Source of the DNA: Thalassotalea nanhaiensis
GTDB lineage: Bacteria; Pseudomonadota; Gammaproteobacteria; Enterobacterales; Alteromonadaceae
Direction of reading: 5' to 3'
Assembly (NCBI RefSeq): GCF_031583575.1
Contig: NZ_CP134146.1
Location: forward strand, 1,240,001 to 1,304,000
DNA length: 64,000 bases
In this document: in pieces, positions 18,887 through 25,826 of the stretch
How the letters are laid out: every line of letters starts with the position of its first letter
Position numbering within the stretch: position 1 is the stretch's first letter
The notes under the pieces: model-generated
What the model was told of the DNA's origin: nothing
Database searches by the model: none
The model's input: only the letters and a program-made list of their open reading frames with translations
Translations under genes and position numbers: made by a program

Positions 18887-19545
18887 CGAATTACGAAGTA
18901 ACTATCGAAGCATAGCGGATACGGAGCGATAGCGTATTCGAAGTGCAACGTATTCGCAGCAAAGCGCATTCCCATCTCAAAATTTTGGATACCCGAACGA
19001 GTCGGGTATGACGAAATCAGAACCCGTCATTACCGTGAACAACTACAAGGATGTAGGAGGTAAGAGAAGCATGAACTCTTTATCTCACCATCGTCATTAC
19101 CGCGAACGACTCCATGGATGGAGGAGGTAGAGCGAAGCAGGATGCCAGAGCCGAGGCGGTAATCCATACTATTTTACGAATACGACACTCTGTTCCTTCT
19201 AATACATTGCATTACGAAACAACTATCGAAGCACAGCGTATACGGAGCGATAGCGTATTCGAAGTGCAACGTATTCCCAGCAAAGCGCATTCCCATCTCA
19301 AAATTTTGGATACCCAACGAGCCGGGTATGACGAAATCAGAACCCGTCATTACCGCGAACGACTCCATGGATGGGTGAGGTAGAGCGAAGCAGGATGCCA
19401 GAGCCGAGGCGGTAATCCATACTCTTTTACGAATACTACATTCTGTTCCTTCTAATACATTGCATTACGAAACAACTATCGAAGCACAGCGTATACGGAG
19501 CGATAGCGTATTCGAAGTAGCGAAGCTACGTATTCGTACCTTAAG
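18887..19545. repeat. hairpin-repeat array with 253-bp tandem units
   Basis: The 797 bp between the VpsP-like gene and the acyltransferase gene hold no credible gene. Two tandem copies of a 253-bp unit are visible (for example GCATTACGAAACAACTATCG at 19209 and 19462; CGTCATTACCGCGAACGACT at 19092 and 19345), with an older diverged copy from about 18887. Inside are GTATTCG-linked modules (family I) and a family II hairpin at 18989-19009 (ATACCCGA, loop ACGAG, TCGGGTAT). Short open frames here are translations of repeats. The segment from 19546 to 19643 is AT-rich and probably holds the local promoter; AAGGA precedes the next ATG. Confidence 0.85.
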
Positions 19546-19643
19546 TAAAGCGCACTTTTTAATATCCTCCTATTGTATATTTACGCCAACCTTGTATTCT
19601 AAATATAATTTCAATCTCGCCTATTCTCCCAAGGAAAAATTAA

Positions 19644-20279
19644 ATGCCATTACAACCTAAAACCCTCGCCATATTAGGCATAGATGACCACGGTAAAGTC
19701 GCAGCAGAAATCGCTCAACGAAATGGTTACGAAGTTTATTTTTTTGACGACCAACACCCACAACAACAAAAGTGTGGCCACTGGCAAGTTGTTGGCACAG
19801 AACAAGATCTAATTAATCACGGCAATAAGTACGATGAAATTTTTGTTGCCCTTAGTCACAATAAACGCCGAGATGTAAAACTTACTCAATTTAAAAACTT
19901 AGGCTTCAATATTGCGACGCTTATTTCAAAAGACGCCACGGTGAGCAATTTTTGTGAAATAGGTGTTGGTGCCATGATCGTGGCAAATGCATGTATTAAC
20001 TATGGTACTAAAATAGGCGAAGGGACGATCATTAATACGGGAGCAAACATTGATCACTCTTGTACTATTGACGCGTTTGTACACGTTTCACCAGGAGTAA
20101 ACATTGCTGCCGAAGTGAACGTAGGAAACTACTGTTGGATTGGTATTGGCTCTAACTTAATACACCAAATTAACATTGGTCATACCGTTATTACAGGTGC
20201 AGGTGCCGTTATCCTTAACGATGTACCGTCAGAAGTAACAGTCGTTGGTTGTCCTGCTCATATCGTCCGTCGTAAGTAA
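19644..20279 (+). CDS. NeuD/PglD-family sugar O/N-acyltransferase (locus 1)
   Basis: 211 residues: an N-terminal Rossmann-like PglD domain (LAILGIDDHGKVAAEIA) and a C-terminal left-handed beta-helix of hexapeptide repeats (about 95-205). The likely catalytic histidine is in NIDHSCTI. It is clearly related to the PglD of locus 2 (shared FFDD, C-G-x-W, GT-x-x-DLI), but its nucleotide loop reads GIDDHG instead of GGGGHG, so acyl acceptor or cofactor handling may differ. Probable role: transfer of an acetyl or similar group from acyl-CoA to a sugar or sugar nucleotide of locus 1. AAGGA lies a few bases before the ATG. Confidence 0.85.
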   Translation: MPLQPKTLAILGIDDHGKVAAEIAQRNGYEVYFFDDQHPQQQKCGHWQVVGTEQDLINHGNKYDEIFVALSHNKRRDVKLTQFKNLGFNIATLISKDATVSNFCEIGVGAMIVANACINYGTKIGEGTIINTGANIDHSCTIDAFVHVSPGVNIAAEVNVGNYCWIGIGSNLIHQINIGHTVITGAGAVILNDVPSEVTVVGCPAHIVRRK

Positions 20280-20300
20280 TTACTGTTCATTAATTTTCCC

Positions 20301-21722
20301 ATGTCATTCAAAAAAGTCCAATTAAACGCCCCTCATTTAACCTTATGGTTAAGTGAGGATAACGGCCTATTATTTCACGAAGGTAAAAAGGAGTTATCGC
20401 AAATAGAGCCTATTTCTATTGCCCTATTAATGGCTTTAGATGAAGGCTTGACTAATGAGCAAGCATTAATTGAACTGCAACAGTACAGTAGTCTTAGCAA
20501 AGAGCAACTAAAGCCTAGCTTAGCGCAAGTAAAAGCGTTATTTAAAAAGACAGAAGAACAGCACACCTATGCAGATGGTTTATACCCTGAGTTACAAAGT
20601 CATCTGAACCAACAACCAGAGCCAGATTCATTTTGTTTAAAAGTAGCCAATGCAACGTTTGCAATTACCAGTGATGATGAAGATTTATTAAACGAGATCA
20701 AAGAACTGCTCGCGCCGGTTCAAATCATAGCGCCAAATGAAGTACACTTTGCTATTGATATCGAGATATACAAAGGCAACTATCTGCTTGTTTCAAATGA
20801 TATCGTGGTTGAGGAAGGCTTAGCTCAAAATCAAGTCATGCCGGTGTTTATCGACCGTTTGCAAATACTCGCTTACCAGCACAGTGACTACTGTTTTGGT
20901 TTTCATGGTGCGGCGTTAACAAACTGTCATTTCCGCCCTGAACTTGTTTCAGGATCTCTGGAAGCCACAAGCGAAGCTGAAGTCCGTCATTCCCGACTCG
21001 TTCGGGAAACCACAAGCGAAGCTGAAAGCCGTCATTCCGTACTTGTTACGGAAACCATAAACGATTTTGAATCAAAAAACATGGATCCCCGCATGCGCGA
21101 GGAAGACGACGAGACAGTTCCTAGTTCTTCTACAACCATCTTACTACCCGGCGTATCGGGTGCAGGTAAGTCAACCTTAACGGCTGAGTTGTCTACACAA
21201 AACTTCGCGGTATACTCAGATGAAATCATCGCTCTGAATGATGACTTTAACCTTATAGGGCTGAGCTTACCGATGGCAATAAAGTCAGGCAGTTGGCAAC
21301 ACATTGCAAACCTATACCCGGAGCTTAATACTCAGCCAGAATGGCATCGAGTAGACGGCCGTATTTTAAAATACATTTGGCCAGCGCACATAGCAGAACA
21401 TACTGAATCAGATATTCATCAGGAAAACGGTGAACCTTCATCATCACTTCCTGAACTTGTTTCAGGATCTATTTCAACATCCCACAAAACACTGCTCATA
21501 AACCCAAGCTACAGCAAAAACGCAAGCCCAAAAGCCACCAAACTTTCAGTGACCCACACCATCGCTTTAGTCACAAACGGCGGGTACCAACTAGGCGTTG
21601 AATTAACAGAGGAGAGGGTTGAGCAATTAATACGTTTTTGCGAACAAATAAGCGCATACCAAATAACGTATTCAAGCAGTGAACACGCTCAACAATTGGT
21701 AGATCAAATATGCGAGAAGTAA
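20301..21722 (+). CDS. PqqD-like/HprK-related kinase fusion with repeat-derived insert
   Basis: 473 residues. Residues 1-90 look like a PqqD-type winged-helix domain (short N-terminal beta strands, then ISIALLMALDEGLTNEQALIEL). Residues about 115-470 resemble HprK-related kinases: FGFHGAALT, Walker A LLPGVSGAGKST near residue 283, then SDEIIAL. Between AALT and Walker A lies an insert of about 65 residues (about 209-275: CHFRPELVSGSLEATSEAE and so on) encoded by family II hairpins; a second smaller one follows at about 383-390. PqqD, HprK-like and nucleotidyltransferase genes occur together in the HPr-rel-A type system of exopolysaccharide loci, matching the next gene. The phosphorylated substrate is unknown. 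Confidence 0.75.
   Translation: MSFKKVQLNAPHLTLWLSEDNGLLFHEGKKELSQIEPISIALLMALDEGLTNEQALIELQQYSSLSKEQLKPSLAQVKALFKKTEEQHTYADGLYPELQSHLNQQPEPDSFCLKVANATFAITSDDEDLLNEIKELLAPVQIIAPNEVHFAIDIEIYKGNYLLVSNDIVVEEGLAQNQVMPVFIDRLQILAYQHSDYCFGFHGAALTNCHFRPELVSGSLEATSEAEVRHSRLVRETTSEAESRHSVLVTETINDFESKNMDPRMREEDDETVPSSSTTILLPGVSGAGKSTLTAELSTQNFAVYSDEIIALNDDFNLIGLSLPMAIKSGSWQHIANLYPELNTQPEWHRVDGRILKYIWPAHIAEHTESDIHQENGEPSSSLPELVSGSISTSHKTLLINPSYSKNASPKATKLSVTHTIALVTNGGYQLGVELTEERVEQLIRFCEQISAYQITYSSSEHAQQLVDQICEK
20937..21053. repeat. three family II hairpins inserted in frame in the HprK-like gene
   Basis: Three consecutive hairpins have different stems but the same loop type: CCTGAA-CTTGT-TTCAGG (20937-20953), TTCCCGA-CTCGT-TCGGGAA (20990-21008) and TTCCGTA-CTTGT-TACGGAA (21035-21053). 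They are joined by two near-identical copies of CACAAGCGAAGCTGAA. All are read in frame without stops. A further copy, CCTGAA-CTTGT-TTCAGG, sits at 21450-21466 in the same gene (peptide PELVSGS). Confidence 0.9.
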
Positions 21723-22891
21723 CTCAGCAATCAACGTCGCCTAATATCACCGAGCAAACCTTTATTGATATGGGCATGTGGCTGACTCATCCAAATGAGC
21801 ACACTGCGCAGCAGCTTGAAACCTTACTGGATGAAGATGCACGTTTGCCTTTGATCACGTTAGTTAATACGTACTGGTTAGGGGGCGCGCTGCATAACAG
21901 TTTAAACGCTAGCAAGGTTTGGCACGGATTGGATCCAGAGCTTCAAGGTTACTTAGCTGAGTTAGGATCATTTTATCATCAACGCAATGAAGGCATTAAA
22001 CATGAAGCCATTTTTGCGTGTCAGCAATTAAGCGAGGAAAATATTCCCGTTGTTATTTTAAAAGGGGGGGCCAGTTTATTTAATGGCGTTTTCAAAACGA
22101 TTGGTGATCGGTTCATGACCGATATCGATTTATTGGTTCCAGAGCATTTCCACGAACGCGCTAACCAGGTATTAATGACGTACGGATATTCGCCTCATGT
22201 TGAAGGGCATGAGCACACTTACGACGAACATCACCATGCACCGCCACTGTTTCGTGACGGTGGTTATTGCAGTGTAGAACTTCATCGCTGGGCATTAAAA
22301 AGATCGGAAAGCGATGTGTTATCAACCGATGAGATCTGGCAAGAAGCATCCGCACTTGTATTGACCGACACACTTACTGCATTGCATATGTCACCAAGCC
22401 AGCAAGTGGTGTTATCAATTGCCCACAGCGAACTGTCGCATAAAGGGTATGAAACAGAGCATATTGATTGGCGCCAACTGTTAAATGTGTACGCTATTGC
22501 CACTCATTATCAAGAGCAGATCCACTGGGATGATGTGTTCGCCCACTTTAAACGATGTCGAAAGGTAGGCTCGTTATCCGCAACGTTATGCGCCGCCTAT
22601 AAATACTTCGAACTAACAACCCCCATCACCAATTCAGATGATAAACAGGCTATGCGTCATGTTGAAACGTGTATAAAACACTATGTAGATAGGCAAAAGC
22701 CTGGCAGACCATTTAGTTATTTACAGGGGGTTTTAAACGAATACAGGAAAGAGAACATGTTGATGAGTTATGGCGGTCAAGGAACGTTTCCTGTTTTATC
22801 GGCTCGAATGAAGCTTTTAAAACGGCATTTACTCACAGCAGTCAATCCTAAATCGTTAATTCGCTTTATTAAAAAAGTCTTTTCCTCATAA
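21710..22891 (+). CDS. nucleotidyltransferase-fold protein (NTP_transf_5 family)
   Basis: 393 residues. The core motif at about 110-150 reads VILKGGASLFNGVFK then RFMTDIDLLVP, the G-x-x-x-D-x-D pattern of the uncharacterised nucleotidyltransferase family PF14907. Further conserved-looking residues are in VELHRWAL. The gene overlaps the HprK-like gene by 13 bp, so the two are translationally coupled. This pair recurs in exopolysaccharide and some peptide-modification loci, but the substrate is unknown. It is the last gene of locus 1. Confidence 0.8.
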   Translation: MREVTQQSTSPNITEQTFIDMGMWLTHPNEHTAQQLETLLDEDARLPLITLVNTYWLGGALHNSLNASKVWHGLDPELQGYLAELGSFYHQRNEGIKHEAIFACQQLSEENIPVVILKGGASLFNGVFKTIGDRFMTDIDLLVPEHFHERANQVLMTYGYSPHVEGHEHTYDEHHHAPPLFRDGGYCSVELHRWALKRSESDVLSTDEIWQEASALVLTDTLTALHMSPSQQVVLSIAHSELSHKGYETEHIDWRQLLNVYAIATHYQEQIHWDDVFAHFKRCRKVGSLSATLCAAYKYFELTTPITNSDDKQAMRHVETCIKHYVDRQKPGRPFSYLQGVLNEYRKENMLMSYGGQGTFPVLSARMKLLKRHLLTAVNPKSLIRFIKKVFSS

Positions 22892-22931
22892 TACGTGTAC
22901 AACACAGGTGTGCATATACTTTATTTTTGAG

Positions 22932-22957
22932 CCTGTTGTTTTTTGTAAAAAAACAGG
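22932..22957. other. hairpin after locus 1 without a T-run
   Basis: CCTGTT-G-TTTT pairs with AAAA-A-AACAGG around a TTGT loop: ten pairs and one mismatch, 41 bp after the nucleotidyltransferase stop. Neither side has the uridine tract of a classical terminator, so it may be a processing or rho-type site. Confidence 0.35.
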
Positions 22958-22964
22958 TGACCCT

Positions 22965-22987
22965 ATAATGTAATTTAATTACATTAT
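22965..22987. promoter_or_regulatory. 23-bp palindrome upstream of rfaH
   Basis: ATAATGTAATT and AATTACATTAT form perfect 11-bp arms around one central base. It lies in the 404-bp gene-free stretch between locus 1 and rfaH, about 310 bp before the rfaH start. The form suits a dimeric repressor or activator site. The rest of the stretch shows one more small hairpin (TTTGTT at 23170-23175 with AACAAA at 23181-23186) and no gene. Confidence 0.45.
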
Positions 22988-23295
22988 TGCAACAAATGAG
23001 TGGTATTAGCCCATTAATGCCTTTATAATCTTATCGCTTTAAATTGTGCTATATACGATTGTTGAGCAGATTATCTTTACTAAATAATAAACCAATGGTG
23101 ATGTAAAAAAACAACGTCCCATTAACGATTTAGCTGAGCGTTGAGCACTGTTTTCTTGAATGTAGTGCGTTTGTTTTTCGAACAAAAAGACACATTTTCT
23201 TCATGTTTTGTGGTTTTATTTAACAGTATAAAAAAGGATAATACAAAAGAATAAAAAAGGAGCGTTTGTTTTTATTCGACTCATAAGGAATGAAC

Positions 23296-23823
23296 ATGTC
23301 AAAAACCGCCAGCCGTCATTGGTACCTGTTAACTAGCAAGCCTAGAGAAGAGCATCGCGCGTTTGATAATTTAACGTCACAAGGCCATGACGTATTTTTA
23401 CCGAAGATTTCTAAGGTAGTAAAACGACAGGGAGTTAAGTCGGTATCACTTGTCCCATTATTTCCTAATTATTTATTTATTTGCCTTGATACGGTTGATG
23501 CAAATTTCAATGCCATTCGTTCCACCCGAGGGGTTGGTGCGTTTGTAAAATTTGGCCTGCATCATGCCACGATACAGTCAAGTCTTATTGACGCGATTAA
23601 ACGTGATGTGGAAGCGAAAGACGGGCACAACAGCCTGGAGCAGTTGCTTAATTATTCGGCTGGAGAACGTGTTGAAATAAGCGATGGTCCGTTTAAAGGC
23701 TTGCAAGCCATTTACAAAACCAAAGATGGTTTAGAGCGCAGCATCTTGTTAATAAACATGCTTGGCCAAGACAATGACGTTGCGATAGAAAATCAATTTT
23801 TTGATAAAATTAATTCTCTATAA
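23296..23823 (+). CDS. rfaH: RfaH-type transcription antiterminator (NusG paralog)
   Basis: 175 residues from the ATG at 23296, which has AAGGA at 23285-23289; an ATG at 23290 is too close to it. The NusG N-terminal domain starts HWYLLTSKPREEHRAFDNL and contains LVPLFPNYLFICLD and RSTRGVGAFVKFG. The C-terminal KOW-like segment begins about residue 120 (AGERVEISDGPFKGLQAIY). RfaH rides on RNA polymerase from ops elements and lets it read long capsule and O-antigen operons. It stands directly upstream of such an operon here, and an ops-like sequence is found at 23995-24006. Being a specialised paralog, it should act only on operons with that element. Confidence 0.9.
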   Translation: MSKTASRHWYLLTSKPREEHRAFDNLTSQGHDVFLPKISKVVKRQGVKSVSLVPLFPNYLFICLDTVDANFNAIRSTRGVGAFVKFGLHHATIQSSLIDAIKRDVEAKDGHNSLEQLLNYSAGERVEISDGPFKGLQAIYKTKDGLERSILLINMLGQDNDVAIENQFFDKINSL

Positions 23824-23839
23824 CAACTGATAGATACCT

Positions 23840-24095
23840 AACCGTCTTCGAAGTGACACGTATTCGAAGTAGCGAAGCTACGTATTCGAAGGTACAAAGT
23901 ACCGTATCCGAAACGATAGTGTATTCGAAGGTACAAAGTACCGTATTCGAAACAACTGTGTATTGAATTTATGCCTTTTGGAGCCAAACCAATGGGCGGA
24001 AGCGTGCCTAAAATGCCTGCGTTATTAATCAACTATCGAAGCGCAGCGTATTCGCAGCAAAGCGTATCCGAAGGTACGAAGTACCGTATTAGAAC
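23840..24095. repeat. family I hairpin array between rfaH and wzb
   Basis: Modules of the form stem-triloop-stem linked by GTATTCG: GTAGC-GAA-GCTAC (23869-23881), GGTAC-AAA-GTACC (23891-23903 and 23930-23942) and GGTAC-GAA-GTACC (24073-24085), plus shorter unpaired modules. The array is interrupted by unrelated sequence at about 23955-24030, which contains the ops-like element. Confidence 0.85.
23995..24006 (+). promoter_or_regulatory. ops/JUMPstart-like element
   Basis: GGCGGAAGCGTG differs from the E. coli ops core GGCGGTAGCGTG at one base (position 6, A for T). The upstream GCCAAACCAATG resembles the end of the JUMPstart leader. It lies about 100 bp before wzb, the first gene of the capsule operon, and 170 bp after rfaH, as expected for RfaH recruitment. 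The changed base is one that E. coli RfaH contacts, so function needs proof. Confidence 0.55.
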
Positions 24096-24107
24096 CTAAA
24101 AAGTATT

Positions 24108-24539
24108 ATGTTTAATAAAATTTTAACCGTGTGTATTGGCAATATATGTCGTAGCCCAAGTGCTGAGCGGATCTTAATGGACCTGTTACCAAACAAAGAG
24201 ATCTCGTCTGCCGGGATTGGCGCACTGGTTGATCATGGTATTGAAAAACACGCGGCAGAGCTGTTGGTTAACGCCGGGTATAATGCGGACGATCATAACG
24301 CGCGCCAAGTGAACACCGACATTATTAACGACGCCGACTTAATCTTAGTGATGGAAAAAAAGCATCAACACGTACTGATGCAAAAGTTTCCATCGGCGTC
24401 TGGTAAAATAATGCTGCTGGGCAAATGGCATAATGAAGAAGAAATTCCAGATCCGTACAAGAAAAGCCAAGATGTGTTTAATCACACCTTTGTGTTGATC
24501 AAGAAAAATGCCCAAGCCTGGGCCGATAAAATTGGCTAA
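24108..24539 (+). CDS. wzb: low-molecular-weight protein-tyrosine phosphatase Wzb
   Basis: 143 residues. The P-loop CIGNICRS (C-x5-R-S) is at residues 9-16 and the general-acid loop IPDPYKKS near residue 120, so both halves of the active site are present. Wzb removes phosphate from the tyrosine tail of Wzc, cycling polymer assembly. It is the first gene of the capsule operon, 148 bp before wza. Confidence 0.93.
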   Translation: MFNKILTVCIGNICRSPSAERILMDLLPNKEISSAGIGALVDHGIEKHAAELLVNAGYNADDHNARQVNTDIINDADLILVMEKKHQHVLMQKFPSASGKIMLLGKWHNEEEIPDPYKKSQDVFNHTFVLIKKNAQAWADKIG

Positions 24540-24687
24540 CACGTGCAATCTCGACACGACTATGTGTTGCACATAGGCCAATAAGTTCGACAGTTCAGTA
24601 AACGGTTATTTGCACTACCGTTAAAAACTTTGCACAATACGCACATAAATCAAGAATAACGACCAAGCTCAACTAAGCTTATAAACT

Positions 24688-25806
24688 ATGAATACATTCA
24701 AACATTTAACCAGCTCTCTACTCTTGCTTACCCTAACGGCCTGTACCATCCCTGGTGGTCACATTGAAGGTGTTAGCGTGAACGATCAAGAGGAGCTAAG
24801 CGAAGATGAGCAATTTGATATTACCGATCAAGTCAATACCATTTTAATCACGCCAACCGTACTGGGCAGCATCAAAGGCACAGAGCCAACGGCAAGCCAA
24901 AATCCGGCCTTAGAAAAACAACTCGCCAATTATTCCTATACCGTCGACATTGGTGATGTATTAAATATTATTGTTTACGATCACCCTGAATTAACTATCC
25001 CTGCCGGTCAATTTCGTGATCCAGAGCAAATGGGTAACTTAGTTGATGCTCAGGGTAATATCTTTTTCCCGTTTATTGGCCAATTGCATGTTGCGGGCAA
25101 CAGTGTCGCCACCATTCGTGAAGCGTTAACGTTAAAGCTGCGCAGATACCTTGAAGATCCCCAAATTGATGTGAAAGTGGCCGCGTATCGCTCTAAGCGT
25201 ACGTACGTGACGGGCGCAGTCATGCAACCTACGGTTATGCCCATTGGTAATGTACCGGTAACGTTATTGGACGCCATTAATGGCGCAGGCGGCATAAAAG
25301 ATGATGCGGATTGGCGCAGCGTGATTTTAACCCGAGATTCAAAAGATGAACGCTTGGACTTATATGCGTTGTATCAAAAAGGCGACATGAGCCAAAACCG
25401 TTTGCTGAAACACAATGACATCATTCATGTGCCAAGAAACGATGCGACAAAAGTGTTTGTGATGGGGGAGGTGAAACGCGCCGCCACGTTACCTATTCAT
25501 CGCTCAGGCCTTACGTTAGCGGAAGCGCTGGGTAATGTGGGCGGCTTTAATGAAATGACTGCTGATGCCAGCGGGATCTTTATTTTACGTGCGAGCACCG
25601 ATGAAAACAAAATCGCCGATGTGTATCAATTAGACGCATCCAATGCGGCGGCCTTAATATTGGCCACGCAATTCCAGTTAAAACCGCTTGATTTGGTCTA
25701 TGTCACCAGTGCCCCTATTGCTCGTTGGAACAAGGTGATTTCATTACTCTTGCCAACCGTTCGTGGCTTGGATGATTTAAACGACCTTGAACAAGACTTG
25801 AATTAA
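24688..25806 (+). CDS. wza: Wza polysaccharide export lipoprotein (locus 2)
   Basis: 372 residues. A lipoprotein signal ends at the lipobox LTAC (Cys about 19). The Poly_export domain (YTVDIGDVLNIIVYDHPELT, DAQGNIFFPFIGQLHV) is followed by two SLBB segments (RTYVTGAVMQPTVMPIG and KVFVMGEVKRAATLPIH) and a C-terminal amphipathic helix with a conserved Trp (PIARWNKVISLLLPT). This is the full-length Wza that forms the outer-membrane pore. It is followed by wzc after 20 bp. Confidence 0.95.
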   Translation: MNTFKHLTSSLLLLTLTACTIPGGHIEGVSVNDQEELSEDEQFDITDQVNTILITPTVLGSIKGTEPTASQNPALEKQLANYSYTVDIGDVLNIIVYDHPELTIPAGQFRDPEQMGNLVDAQGNIFFPFIGQLHVAGNSVATIREALTLKLRRYLEDPQIDVKVAAYRSKRTYVTGAVMQPTVMPIGNVPVTLLDAINGAGGIKDDADWRSVILTRDSKDERLDLYALYQKGDMSQNRLLKHNDIIHVPRNDATKVFVMGEVKRAATLPIHRSGLTLAEALGNVGGFNEMTADASGIFILRASTDENKIADVYQLDASNAAALILATQFQLKPLDLVYVTSAPIARWNKVISLLLPTVRGLDDLNDLEQDLN

Positions 25807-25826
25807 GACTGTAGAACCTAAAAAAC

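Noticed and set aside
19114-19660. Short open frames of 60-90 codons inside the repeat region
   Set aside because: They are translations of the 253-bp repeat unit (peptides like ETTIEAQRIRSDSVFE recur), have no ribosome binding site and no family likeness.
22932-22957. Classical terminator for locus 1
   Set aside because: The hairpin is good but neither strand has a T-run after it.
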